The notes below the pieces were generated by a model. The model worked only from the letters and a program-made list of their open reading frames with translations. It searched no databases and had not been told where the DNA came from. A DNA stretch of 64,000 bases from Zonotrichia leucophrys gambelii (Eukaryota > Chordata > Aves > Passeriformes > Passerellidae). Each line of letters starts with the position of its first letter. Position 1 is the stretch's first letter. Positions 23,961 to 35,832 of the stretch are shown here, one piece after another. The DNA lies in NCBI RefSeq assembly GCF_028769735.1, contig NC_088171.1, positions 124,394,533 through 124,458,532 on the forward strand, read 5' to 3'. The translations under genes were made by a program, and so were the position numbers.

Positions 23961-24836
23961 GTAAAATCACATGGGCTGCTCCTTTGCCCTCCTCAGGGCC
24001 AATAAGCAATCAAAATAAACACATTTATATGAGCAATCTGTTAATCCTCCGCATAAATAACATTTCACCATGCAAGTTATATTTGGCTTAGTGCTCCTTG
24101 AGCATTGAGAAGCTTAGCAAAGTAGTTCAGTCCTCATCCTATGAGCACAAAATCCCATCCATGTTTGCATGTCCTAAGGTTACCCAGGAGCCAGGGATAA
24201 GGACCATCTTTGGTCTCTCTGCACAAAATGGAGCTCTCCACCTGAATCTCTGCTTGGTGGTAGAAGGGAGTAGGTGAGGAGAGCCTGGCACAGGTTTAGA
24301 GGCAGACAAAAGATACACGATCACTTTTCCTCAGGTTAGCAGGAATATTCATGAGGATCTCTTTCTTTGAAAGCCAAGAAGCTCCTTAGTTTGTTCTTTC
24401 AGCATTCTAAGTCTGGAGGGGCAGATCCCTGCACAGCTGCTGGTGAGAGGAGACTGAAGGCTGGCTCCAGGAAAGCACTGCCCTCAAGGGCTCTGTGCTG
24501 CTCAGGGAGGCAGAGCTTTCCTGGGAAAGGTGAGCAGAACCCTTTCAGAAATGCTGCCAAACCTGAAAGCTCAGGGGATGCTTTACAGAGCACTCCTGCC
24601 AGGCACAAGGGGCTGCTCAGGGTTTGGAAGGTGAATGGAGAGGGTGGTCCTGCTGGGATGTGAAAGCATCTGGCCCCCACAGCCTCCCCAAGGGATTTCT
24701 GTGACCCGTGCACCTTGCAACTATGGACCTCCCTGGCTCTTGGCATGACCTTTCCTACAGGTGTACAGGTTCTGAAGCAAAGAGCTTTAAATCTAACAGC
24801 AAAAAGCTGCTAGAAAGACATTCCTAATAAAAATTT
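23961..24836. other. Unassigned stretch with a motif-rich AT segment
   Basis: No gene recognised. 24000-24110 carries a forkhead-type AAATAAACA (24013-24021) and an OTX-type TAATCC (24042-24047) in AT-rich, non-repetitive DNA (see findings). 24.4-24.75 kb is GC-rich, with a 98-codon frame on plus and a 115-codon frame on minus that overlap. Neither is convincing. Confidence 0.5.
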
Positions 24837-25479
24837 TGAGTCAAAATTTGGAACATATTGAGAATTTATTCACCATAGACATGTTCAAAGAAACAACAAT
24901 TTTCAGACATTTATATACCCTATAACATCCAAGATTTTTTTATAGACACTCCCAAAAGTTCCCCCTGTTAATTGCATCATGGTGTAGGTGTTTTGCTTCT
25001 TTTAATTACTACCAGGACACCTCATCTATCTTTGTTTAATGGATAACTCAAGTTTTATCCAGCTAAACAGTGCTTTGTTAAATTTGCTGTCCTGCTTAGA
25101 CAATTACTATTGATTAAGTTTTCTGGGGTGTACAAGCCTACTGAGTGGCTCCCTCACTGCACCTGCAATGTATTAATCAAGTTTTCTGCAGCGTACAGAC
25201 CTTTAACTACTTAATTTCCTCATTGTATCTTTCTTGTTCTATAACACCTAATTTATCTCCAGTTATATGACATCAAACAATTATTTATTAAATTTTGTTC
25301 TTCATCTATTGATTAAGTTCTCCAAGGGGTAGGTGTCCATGGAACTCCTTTCTGCAGGTGCAATGAGCTAATTTCTTAGAGTTTTCTACTGACACTCAAC
25401 CAACACATATCTAAATCAAAACTAGCAAAGTAAAACATTCAAACATTCCTTAAATAATTAAACATAATTCATTACAACA
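24837..25479 (-). mobile_element. Probable LTR of an endogenous retrovirus (about 640 bp)
   Basis: Read on the minus strand, the segment starts TGTTGTAATGAATTATG (from 25479). It runs through a long AT-rich U3 to a TATA box (TATAAAA, 24938-24944) and then a poly(A) signal (AATAAA, 24865-24870). The order and spacing fit an LTR. Three diverged copies of an ATTGATTAAGTT-type segment begin near 25109, 25171 and 25308, suggesting reiterated U3 modules. I could not find a clean target duplication, so both ends are approximate. The family name is not assigned. Confidence 0.6.
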
Positions 25480-26669
25480 TTTTTAAAGAATCACAAAACT
25501 CCTGGCTAACTAGATATAGCTCACTGTCAGTTCCATCTGGATACAGGACTTCACCAGGAAATAACAGGTCACTGCTTGAATCTGAGGCCATCCAGAAACA
25601 CAAAGGTCTCATTTGGAAGCACATTTCTCCTCCCCGACCTCACACCCTGTTGGTCATTTTTGAACTTTGTCTTGGAGGGCCCTGGTTTTGCAAGGTAAAC
25701 TGCAAAGCCCTGGAAGGAATAGGAGCCACCAGAATATAGAAGTGCTCTGACATTTGCTCCCTCAAGGGCAAGAGGAATTGGGCTCCCTCATGGAAGAGGG
25801 ATTTGGTGAGTGAGCCTGGTAGAGAAGCTGGGGAAAAAAAGTAGAAGAGTTTTCTCTCCTAAGCCACATTGTGTGATAATAAAGTCACTGCCTCGGGTGT
25901 TATCCATAAAGGAGGAGATGAAATCTGATAGCCACTCATGGTGTCCCAAATATGAAATGAAAAAGCCATCCAGGGTAAGGCTGAATAGCAGCACTCACTG
26001 CTGGGGGAAGGGGTGAGGGACAGAGTGAGCCTTGGATGGAAGCACTGGATGTATCCTACCCCACACTGGCACTGCACAACACTCACCCTTTCTGAGAGGA
26101 ACAGCTCACACAAACAGCACCAGGCTGGAAAAGGAAAAGCTGGGTGTAGTGGCTGTGAGAACTCATCTCCTGAGCTGCATGTGATGCCCCTGGAAGGCTG
26201 AATGAGCTTCAAGCAGCTGTTTGGTAAATCTGTTCTCCCCTGAGGGCACACTCAGTGGGGTGGCTCTGGCAACTGGGGGCTGAGGACCTCATTATCAGCA
26301 TCTCAGTAGGGAGTGGGTCTTCCTCTGAAGAAAGAAGACTTGGCTTAGGTAGTACGGTCTCGACTATTCTTCCTCCATCAGGCAACAGTTTGTAAAGAGC
26401 TGCTTTCTTAAAAGCTTTATCTCTATCACAATATTATATGTGATATATTCACATTCTAACTTATATCACATATAATGAATGTAATATTATGACAGTATTA
26501 TCATTGTTTTAAATACCTGTACAGAAAGGCAAATTATTTTCTAAAAGTCAGAATGTGACACCAAGTTTATGAAAAGATGTAGTCAAAAGCTTGTGAGATA
26601 CTCTACGCCTGGCACTGATTAAGAAATGTGATTTGGAGCTACCAAAGGTAATTGGTGATAAAAGTAATG
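25480..26669. other. Unassigned non-coding stretch
   Basis: No gene or named repeat apart from the hairpin at 26433-26476. A 130-codon minus-strand frame (25859-26251) has no recognised domain. Confidence 0.55.
26433..26476. repeat. Perfect 15-bp inverted repeat (hairpin)
   Basis: ATTATATGTGATATA (26433-26447) pairs exactly with TATATCACATATAAT (26462-26476) across a 14-base loop. Flanking TTCACATTC and GAATGTAAT words extend partial complementarity. It could be a small MITE remnant or a chance product of AT-rich DNA. No target duplication is evident. Confidence 0.8.
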
Positions 26670-26785
26670 TTCATTCCAGCTTTATAAATGAGGTAACTGA
26701 GACATGGAAAAATTAAGTGCCTTGCTCAGGGCTGTGGCTAGGAGCAGCTCACTAATCTCCAGTCCCAAGCCTTTTATCTGTGTGT
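26670..26785 (-). mobile_element. Ancient MIR-like tRNA-derived SINE fragment
   Basis: The plus strand reads AAATGAGGTAACTGAGACAT, then AATTAAGTGCCTTGCTCAGG, then the degenerate AGCTCACTAATCTCCAGTCC. This follows the complement of the MIR core (ATGAGGAAACTGAGGC, TTAAGTGACTTGCCCAAGG). MIR is an amniote-wide SINE and survives in birds only as old, diverged copies. The divergence here is consistent with that. Confidence 0.7.
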
Positions 26786-27313
26786 CTTCACTACTTTTTT
26801 TCTGACAAAAATTCAACCTCTGTTGCAGATAAGAAAACTCTGTGAGAACTTCAGGAGGTTTCTTGTAAGCAGCAAATTAATTGCTTTTCCAGAGGATTTG
26901 CATCCTGAAAGCTCAAATTCTCATCCTCAGCAGACTCCCACGGTACCAACACCTTCCCTCACAGCTCTCCAAACACCTGCTAGTCTCCCTGACCCAGCCA
27001 CAGCCCCAGCATTGCTGCTGCTGTGGGAGAGCTGCTGGTGATGTCCATCCTCCTGGGGAAGGAGGTGACTTTGTGTCTCTCTTATTCACACAGCAGCTGA
27101 CCTTCATGGAAAGCCTATAAGGTCAGCAGTGCCCTTCCAAGTCCTGCTTTGAAATGCAGCTGGACAGGTTCAGCAGTCACTGGGAGATCACCATTTCCCC
27201 AGGGAAGCTGGCTAAAGCTTCAGCTAAAGCACCTGCCACTATCTGGAGCTGTGGGAAGCACTGTGAATTTTCCTGTTCAGCAAGCTGGCAAGGGGGACAT
27301 TTTGGAAATAGTC
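26786..27313. other. Unassigned non-coding stretch
   Basis: No gene or repeat family recognised. Small overlapping frames (under 85 codons) only. Confidence 0.55.
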
Positions 27314-27461
27314 ATGGAAACACAGAATGCCTTGGTTGGAAGATAGTTTTAAGATCATCAAGTTCCAGCCGCACTGCCATGGGCAAGGACAGCTTTCACT
27401 AGACCAGGTTGCTCAGAGCCCCATCCAACCTGCCCTTGAGCACTGCCAGGGATGTGAAATA
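27314..27461 (-). mobile_element. CR1 LINE, 3'-end fragment
   Basis: A minus-strand CR1 3' terminus of about 150 bp. GGAAACACAGAATGCCTTGG is followed by CAAGTTCCAGCC and then GACCAGGTTGCTCAGAGCCC and CATCCAACCTGCCCTTGAGC, all standard CR1 3'-UTR blocks. It is strongly 5'-truncated and abuts the next LTR-like element. Confidence 0.9.
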
Positions 27462-28042
27462 CTCAAGTTTTTCATACTTACCCTGCTTGTCTTCCAGGAA
27501 ATCTCAGCAAGGATTACCACGCTACTTTGTGGATGTTCCTCAGCAGCTTGCCATCTCCCCAGGGAGCCTGTCACTGCTGGAGGCCACAAAGCCGTGACCT
27601 ACCGTCATCCACAGGTTAGTAGCCCTGTGATCAAGTGTCATCTTTCCTGGTACAGAACCTTGGGCAAGCTTCTTGCCACCCTATGGTTTACCTCTCAGAC
27701 TGAAGAGCACTGGCAACCAGCACTGTCATTACAGTGCAATAGTTCTATTACCAGTACATTGCAAGGGTTCCATATTGCCAGAGTTTTGCACCTCCTTGAT
27801 GCTTCTTGTAGGCAGCTCCTCCAGGCACTGCCTCTTCCTTGTCCTCACAGCAGGTAACTGACTCCAGTTCCTCCTTAGCCAACCAATCCACTATTTTATA
27901 ACACTCTTCTGATTGGCTGCAGATGTGGCCTGTTAAAATCAGGCCTGCTCCCAATCTCTAATAATTGGCTCAGCTGCAACTCTTTAGGGGGTAAAATTAC
28001 TTTCTATACTATCTTTATTTACTTATGTTCTATCCCCCTACA
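27462..28042 (-). mobile_element. Probable LTR or LTR-retrotransposon fragment (about 580 bp)
   Basis: Reading on the minus strand from 28042 the sequence begins TGTAGGGGGATAG. It contains two inverted CCAAT-like boxes and a TATA box (TATAAAA, 27894-27900), and continues through a transcribed-looking region to about 27462, where it meets the CR1 fragment. I recognise it as a songbird dispersed LTR-type repeat but cannot fix the left end or a target duplication. It could include internal retroviral leader sequence, although no clear primer-binding site is visible. Confidence 0.6.
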
Positions 28043-29594
28043 AACCAGGATTTAATAAAAGTAATTAAAAGGCCATTAATTATATGGTAGTTTTCACTGC
28101 TATTCATAGATTGTCTTGTTTACTGGTTGTCTTTTCCCTCATGCATCATCCTGTGTGGTTAATTACACACCAGCCTGCCCATGCAGGGAGCACAGCACAG
28201 CATGCTCTGGCTGGTGTGAAAGAACCAGAATATTTAAACTAAGCCATACAGCTTGAGCTAGGACCCTCAGAGTCCATCTTATAGCATCAGCACCACTGCC
28301 CCTTTCTGACTCCATCACACTGAAAACAGAACTATCTAGTGCTGTCCAACAGTAGAGACTATGACAGACAACACATCAGACGTTTTCTGAAAAACAAAAA
28401 ACTACTTTCCATAGCAAAAATCCACCTTTGCTTCTTTTGTGCACCTCAGTAGTGACAGTGATAGCAATATCTGGGGGTGGGGATGGGGGAAGTCAACTGC
28501 CAAAAGCTTGTAAAACTTTAAAATGGAAAACTGTGACCTGGCATCCGTGAATCTGAGAGCAATGGAGCAAAATCCATACACAGATGTCAACTACAGAACA
28601 ACCATGAGACATTTTTTAGTATTATCTGTACTTACAGTCATGTAGTCTGATGTCTTTTTTCTCTGTGAAGATGTGTAATGACCATGGAAAAGAAAACCAT
28701 GACCACAGGATGCATCTCCTGAGGTGTATTTGTGACACAAAGGGGAATGTGAACATCAAACTGCAGGTTTTGCCTAGGCATCCTCTGAGATCTCGAATAT
28801 TACTCTTTTCACCTGTACAGCCTGCCAGGTTTTCTCTCTTTATCTTCTTTTTTGTCTCTTCATCTCTCTTTTACTACTTTTCATTGTGTCCTGATTTATT
28901 TCTCCACTGTGCTCTCCTGCCCCTCCTTTCCATCCTCATGGCCTCAGTGCGCTGCAGGCTCTTGTCCCCAGCAAATGGTGCTGATCCTCACCTCCCACTC
29001 TACCTGCAGTGCCCAGTGGGAAACTGGACACCCAAATGGCAGAGAGACCTCCATCATGCAAAGAGACAGCTTTAAAAATGAGATTCAGAGAACAGAAGCT
29101 CAGAGGAAGCCTCTGCTTTGGGCTGAGTGGGATCCTTGACATAGGAGAGCGTTGTACAATGCAATAAGGCAATGCAACTGCCTGGGCTCCGCCTTTTGGG
29201 AAACACCTTTCTGAGTGAGCATGGCAGGGTTGCCTATGGCAGAAGGGGTTAGATGAGACACTAATGTAATCCCTTCCAGATGGAAGTTTCTTTGCTACTT
29301 CTCACATCTTCACACAGATTTGCAGTCTGGGACTTCATCATGACAGAAACAAAACGTTTGGTGTCATTTCTCTTCTAGAGCTTTAAACTAACCCCTTGAA
29401 TTTTACCCATCAGTAGAGCAGAAATCCAAGCCCTAGAATTTTACAGTCATCCTAAACTGTGATATCATATCTGGGAAGGGAGAACTCATCTGGACCTGAC
29501 CTCTTTTCAAGGTGCACTTGAATAACACTCAAAATTGAAGACACTCTACCATCTAGACCCACAGAGAACTAACTTGTGGTTGAATACAGTGAAG
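28043..29594. other. Unassigned non-coding stretch
   Basis: No gene or named repeat. A TGTGGTTAATTACACACC near-palindrome lies at about 28154-28171, and a pyrimidine-rich segment at about 28830-28920 gives a 141-codon plus-strand frame (28650-29075) with no recognised domain. Confidence 0.55.
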
Positions 29595-29600
29595 CCTGCC

Positions 29601-29999
29601 TGTCACGCACACATTTTATGAAAAATCCTTTCATTAGGATTTTTTCTCCTGAGAAGCTGAGAGGCCTCAGAGGAAAAGAAAAGCAATAATTATCTGCTGC
29701 TGTGGAATGCAACAGGTACATCTTTGATTGGTCCATGTGGTTGTTTTTAATTAATGGCCAATCACAGTCCAGCTGTCCTGGACTCTCTGTCAGTCACAAG
29801 ATTTTATTATCATTCCATTCTTTTCTATTCCTTGCTAGCCTTCTGATAAAATCCTTTCTTCTATTCTTTTAGTATAGTTTTAGTAAATAATTTTCTTTTA
29901 ATATAATATACATCATAAAATAATAAATCAGCCTTCTGAAACACAGAGTCAAGATTCTCGTCTCTCCCCTCATCCTGGGACACTGTGAACACCACCACA
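29601..29999 (+). mobile_element. Solo LTR of an endogenous retrovirus (complete, 399 bp)
   Basis: A complete plus-strand LTR from TGTCACGCACACATTTTATG to ...CACCACA. It is flanked by an exact 6-bp target duplication, CCTGCC at 29595-29600 and at 30000-30005. A poly(A) signal (AATAAA, 29922-29927) is followed by CAGCCTTCTGAAACACAGAG, a U5-type segment also seen in the 51.7-kb LTR. A TATA-like ATAATATA lies upstream in the AT-rich part. The exact duplication and clean ends point to a fairly young insertion that lost its interior by LTR-LTR recombination. Confidence 0.95.
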
Positions 30000-30005
30000 C
30001 CTGCC

Positions 30006-32920
30006 CTGCTGGAGATGGCTCCAATCCTTTACCCAGTCATAGCAGCTTCGAGTGATCCTGATGGATTCAGCAGGATCCATTATCTGCCATCTATTTCAAG
30101 GGTAATCTCAGTGGATGTCTTTGAAATACACTTCATACAGAACCAGCTTCATGGCATGACTCCCTTTTTAGTTGCTGTGGGTCACTTGCAGTTCACAGCC
30201 ATCTCTGTCATCCATATGTCTGTCCCAGGCATGTACATGCCAATAAATGGAACGACAATGCTGGATTGATTATCTTCTGCACGATGGTGCCACAACAACA
30301 CCCTGCCAGCCCCACTGCCTCACTGGATCACAAACAGGCTCAGCAACCTCTTACAGGTGTCAGGCAGACAAACAGCTGTGTCTGCCCGCCCAGAGGATGA
30401 AAACCATGGGGGCTCGTTCCTCACTCTTGGCAAATGGCACTCAGTGGTTCTCTCTAAGAGCTTTTTCCAGCCCAGCATTCATTACTGAGGAACCCCTTCC
30501 TGACCTGGGAATGCCCAGAAGGACCCATGGAATTTGCCAGTCCCCTCTGAATGGGTTGGCAATGGCCTGCACTGCTGCCAGCCCACTGCCCTGGAGTTTT
30601 CATCTCAGAAACAGATGAATCTAGGATGTCTTCTCACTTCAAAAAATAGCCTCTACTAGAAGTAGAAGAAAACTCTTAGGATACTGTTTCTAATTGCTAG
30701 TTCAACATGCTATTGTTTGGGTTTTTCATAAAATTTTAACCAGATGTGGCTTCTTTCTTAGACAGCCCTTTCTCATATTTCCTTTTTAGAATATTAGGTG
30801 TCATTTAGCTATAGTTTGTGGTAAAATATTTGTTTCCATTTCCTTTTATTTCATAAATATATTCATTTGTAATCCATTTTGGAGGTTTTTGTTCTCTTTT
30901 TTAAAGAAAAAAAAAGAAAGAAAGTGAAAAGAAGCAGGATGACATTGAAATGTTGTTTCTTTAATTCTTATTTACTTACTTTCCTGAATATTAAAAAAAC
31001 CCTGCGATAAAGTGGGTTTTTTCACATACCATTTGCCTTTGTTTTTCCTTTATTTTTGTTTTCTTTTTTTTTCCTTCAGTTTTATACTTCTTCACCACCC
31101 ACAAGAGACACTTGAATTAGACATCACCAAAAAGTTTCTTTTTGCTTAGGCAGCTTGAACTCTTTTACACTGAATTCAGCACAGTTTTTGCTAAAACATC
31201 TTGTGAACAGCAGTGGTTCTACTGACACAAAATTTAAGGGCAAGACCTTTTTGGGAGCTAACAAGCATGGAAACTGCACACCTCTCCTTCCTCTTGCTCC
31301 CTCTGTAGTCACATACAGAAATCCATGACTTTTGTTCGTTCACTGGTCAAAGATTCACTGGATGACAATTTACTGTTCAGTAATCTTTAAGCCATTTGCT
31401 GCCACTTACTGGATAACTAGACATCCTGCTTCAAAAAAGGGGAAAAAGAAAAGAATCAGGAGTGAGCTTACAATGAAATTCAAAGTAGGCATCACCTTAA
31501 GCCAGTGTAAGAAAAATGTCAAGGGCAAAATGAACATTAAAGTTGTTCCACTCGGTGGAGACGGGTTCTTGGTTAATGAGTGACAGCTATAAAATGCCTG
31601 TAAACTGCACCAGCCCACTGCACTTCCTCCTCCTCTGCCTGCCTGAATCCCTTGGGAGTGGGAGAAGGCAATTGCAATACCAAAGCAAAAGGAGATTTAA
31701 TGCATTTGCAGAAGAGTTGGAGATAAAGTAACATCTACCTGGAAGAGAGGGTGCATTTTCCTACCTTTTTCATTTAATTTCCATGTGCTTTTATTTCCTG
31801 AGGATACTAGTACTGATTACATTGCTATTTCCTCAATGAAATGAGACATTAATTTTGTTTAGGTGAATCTGGAGGGTTTTAATATTAGTTGTCATTAAAA
31901 AAGAGAGGCTAAAAGAACATTAGAAGCTGCAAAGTGAAATATTAACAAACAATAGATAGGACTAAAAGGATAGAGATAAGATATTGCATTTACACTATGT
32001 CTATTCTTTGGTCACACAAGAACATGCCATTTTGCTGGAATTGCTGCCCAGCTGGGAATGGGAAGGTGAGGTACATGAACAGTTGGTCCATGATCAGTTT
32101 TAAGTCTCTCTTCCTTTGCCTACTACACACTACTGAGACCCTCATCTGAATGAAGAATTATTAATCTGTTCCAAGGCTGTCCTGAAGAAGCGTTATCCTA
32201 TTATCCAAGTACGACACAACCCCAAATTAATTCATTTTTCACATTGCCTCTAAGAGAATTGCTGTGAATTTCTCATTTCACAGCTGACAGCTGAGATGCA
32301 GTCAGAGATGTCCACAATATTTTCCTGAAGGAAGCAGCCAGCTCTCAAGCAGGCAGCCTGGCAGAGTGAAACACTACCAGTAGCCACTTTGGAAAAGCCT
32401 GATTTTAGCAGCTTGTCCAAAATTTCTGTGACAGAGCCAAGGACAGAGCACAGTTCTGAATTGCAACACCTGTTTTCTTGGCAATGCCTCTTTTAACTCC
32501 CTGGATAACATGGCCAGGGTCCAAGCACTTCCATCAGTCAATGAACCTGATCCAGCCCCAAAACAAGATTATGATGTCCATCAGTTGAGATGGGAACTCA
32601 TGACAATACCAAGTGATCAAATATTTAACATTTCCAGACTGGATGTCACTAGCCAGATTTTGAGGTTGGAACAGAAAACCTTCAGCTGCCTGGAAACCTT
32701 CCTGACAGGTCAGGAGATGCCAGATCCTGCTTTCTGGGAAAACAAACCAGCTGGACTGGGTAAGCAGGGAAGGTCTTAGGCCAGTTCAATTTCCCCAAGT
32801 CATTCCTGTTTATGACCACCTTTTAATGAACTACAAAGTACAAAGACTGCAATATGAAAAGAAAGATGACTTTGCTGTTCAGTGTTTCCTGTTGCACAGA
32901 GGGACTTAAGGTACAGAAAA
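30006..32920. other. Unassigned non-coding stretch
   Basis: No gene or named repeat. 30.85-31.08 kb is A- and T-rich with an A/G run (about 30904-30925) and a T/C run (about 31055-31078). Open frames of 94 codons (29985-30269), 123 codons (30247-30618) and 89 codons (32510-32779) on plus show no recognised domain. Confidence 0.55.
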
Positions 32921-32992
32921 AAGGCAAAACCCAGAAATGCAAATTAGGCAGAAGAAGACTGTTTTGAGAACCAAAAACTTCTGTTTCTATTT
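32921..32992 (+). repeat. Interspersed repeat, copy A (inverted partner at 35757-35832)
   Basis: AAGGCAAAACCCAGAAATGC through CTGTTTCTATTT matches the reverse complement of 35757-35832 along its whole length with a handful of substitutions and small indels. Two copies 2.8 kb apart in opposite orientation imply a dispersed family I cannot name. Confidence 0.75.
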
Positions 32993-35756
32993 AATGGTGT
33001 GACCTCCATTCCATGCTTCACTTTCATGGTGTGACCACTAACCAACTCTTTCCTCTATACTGCTTTCTGACTTTCTCACTGATTCTCCCAGCATTTCTAA
33101 TAATTATGTTTTGTTGTTTTTAGCAGAAGAAAAGGCTGAGAAATGGATAAATGAGAAATCTTACTTGTCATCAGGGTCACCCTGTAACACCAAAGCTGTC
33201 TCTAGTTCTATAAACACTCAATTTACCTAAGCACAATATTAAGAAACTGCAGAAAGCAAAGCCTTCTGAAGCTGAAGGAAGGGTAAGCTAACACAAGCTA
33301 GAATTCCCTCAGCCTGCTTTTCATCCCTCACCTCCATAAAGAGCAAAAGCATTCAGAAGTTGGGCACAGCCAGGGAGGTAGCCCTGGGCAATCACACTGA
33401 ACTTATTCATTAACTGTTGCATTTTTTCATTGTATGGCCTTTTTCTAAAGAAAAACAAACCCAGCTACTTGGTGTTCTGCTGGTGCTGTGCAATGGAGTG
33501 ATGCCCCAGCCCTCTTCCACTGCTCCAGGAAAAAGCTTCTCCAAGGAGCAGGGAGGTGTCTGCTGCCTGGCCTGCAGAGCAGGAAGGCAGGGAGGAATGC
33601 TGCACTGTGGCTTGGAAGCAGGAGATGGGGAGATAGCAGCAGCTGCCCATGGCTATGTGGGGTGAGGGAGCTCCCTTTTCCTCAGTCTTTGGTGTCTATG
33701 TGAGGACAGCCTGGGCTTTGAATACACCTTACTCAGGGTGGCTGTTTGGAGAGAAAAAATTCCACGTTCACTGAGAAGTGGGTTTTGAGCTTTTCCTGAA
33801 GACACAGCTGTTTTTAATATAGCTGCTGTCCTGTTTCTGGTAATAAAATGGACTAGGTCTTACAGCATGACAGGTTTTGTTGTCTATTGGCTGCAAAGAA
33901 AGTGGCACACTTTGTACTCACTGCATGGGATGCTGCATTTCATGCCTTACTTTACACTGACCTAACTCACAGTATGATCAGAGCACTATGAAAAAAATGT
34001 TCAAAATCCAAACACTCAGCCCTCTTAAATAATCTTCTATTTACATTTTTTGTTACTTTTATAAGTAAATCTTGAGTAAAAATACTGCAACTCTACTGAG
34101 CTTTAGCTTTTCCTTCTGCCAAGGATGTAGCAGGAAAATTACTCCCAGTGAGGAGAGGCCACGGGGTCTGAGGGGAACAATATGTCCATGGCAACTCCCC
34201 CTCTGACATTTCCTTAGGAAGTGAGCTCTGCCAGCAGATGCCAAAGGTAAACCCTACCATATGCCTGACACCACATCCACCTGGTTAGCATATTAGGATC
34301 AAAACAGAGCAGTCAGCACATACTAATGTGTGTACAGACATCCAAAAACAGAAAAACCCTAACAGGTCAGGAGAATCTCTGTGCATCAGCTCTGTCTGCA
34401 TTTCAGATTAATATGCAACGGCTGCGGCACAGAGGCTCAGGGAGCACAGGAGGATGCATTACCTACAGGAATCCCATGCAGTACTGGGTTCAGAAGCCCG
34501 AGGGAGCTGGTTTCTGCAGTGCTATCACACATGCCACAAGAAACTATTTCAAAACCACGTGAGGTCTCACACCACAGCCTGTCCTCCTGCAGCTCAGGCA
34601 CTGGTGTGAGTGCCTGGCTTTATTAAAACTGCAGACATCAAACTGACTGCCATGTCTGTCCAACTGTGTTTAAAAAACCCCTGACAGAAGAAGGTCAGCA
34701 CAAACTGGGCTGGGTAAAGCTCTGGCTGGGGATGAGCACCGGATGCAAGTCGCTGCAAAGCCAGAGGCAGATGCATTCAGCCTTTCCCAAGGATGAGCTT
34801 AAAAGCCAGATGAAAAGATGGATTCAGCCTTTCAGCTGCTCCATCTCAGTGTGCAGCCAGCAGGACTTGAACTCAAAGCTGTGGTCAGGAGGGGCAGAGC
34901 TGGGCTGTGCACAGCAGCACATCTGTGCAGCCAGAGCTGGCAGAGGGCACCGCTGTGGGTATTGACAGCCAGGACCCAATGGTTCAAAATCATCTCTACA
35001 GTCTGATTCATCCTGATGGACAAAGCTTTCTCCTCTGCATCTATGGTCCTTAATCACATTTATAATGTCAGCAAAGCAAGCTTTCTACATGGAACACCTT
35101 TGGTGTTGGATGGAATGGCTGGCCAAGCTCTCTCTCCACAGGTGAAAAACACATCCCCCATGGTAATTGAAAGGGGTACAACTAGGTGCTGAAAACAGAA
35201 CTGAGGTATAATTGCACCAAGAATCCACATCTTTGTACACAGGGTGATAGGGAGTGAAATCTGAAGTTTGGTCTTTGTTTAGTTCAATCCCAAAAAAGCC
35301 GAATTTGATAAAAAAATCCATTTTCACAGAACCAAGGATTTCCAGTTCTTGGGGTTCAAAGGATGCTTCAGCAAGGAATTTGGTCCAAACACCCCATCCA
35401 TCAGAGGGATTTATAACAAATCATCACAGATGTGGAGGACTGGTTTTAGGTATTGGCCAAGTATCTACTGGCAAACCAACCAAACAAGTTGGAAATGGCT
35501 TTTCAGGGCTTGGATGAGTCAAACAAACACCTGCCATCCCTGAGACCCCCAGACCTCTGAAGGTGGCCCTGGATTTCTCTGTGCCTGGGACATTAGGTGA
35601 AGGAGAAATTTCACAGAAACAGGAGAGCAATGAGTTTTGTTGACCTGCATGACTGAGAATGAGCTGTTTGTCTCGTGTTTTCTACTCGAGGTCACAGCTT
35701 TCCTCCAGCAGCTGCTTTCCTTTAGTTCTAGGTGTATTAGCTTGACTGTAACAAGC
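32993..35756. other. Unassigned non-coding stretch
   Basis: No gene or named repeat. 33.45-33.65 and 34.7-34.95 kb are GC-richer with overlapping frames of at most 100 codons. None has a recognised domain. Confidence 0.55.
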
Positions 35757-35832
35757 AAAATAGAAACAGAAGTTATTGGTTCTCAAAACAGTCTCCTTTC
35801 TGCATAATTTGCACTTCTGGGTTTTGCCTTTT
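35757..35832 (-). repeat. Interspersed repeat, copy B (inverted partner at 32921-32992)
   Basis: Reverse complement of copy A: AATAGAAACAGAAGTTATTG through GCACTTCTGGGTTTTGCC. The similarity stops abruptly on both sides, so the repeat unit is either about 75 bp long or has been trimmed. Confidence 0.75.

Noticed and set aside
27327..27857. 176-codon plus-strand open frame
   Set aside because: Spans the CR1 fragment and the LTR-type element in antisense, so it is a chance frame in repeats.
10208..30005. LTRs at 10.2, 24.8, 27.5 and 29.6 kb as ends of one provirus
   Set aside because: They belong to different families or orientations, and at least two have their own target duplications, so they are separate insertions.
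32510..32779. 89-codon plus-strand frame with protein-like composition
   Set aside because: The amino-acid mix looks plausible and a GGTAAG donor-like site follows at about 32759, but no domain or family is recognised and no acceptor-side partner exon was found.
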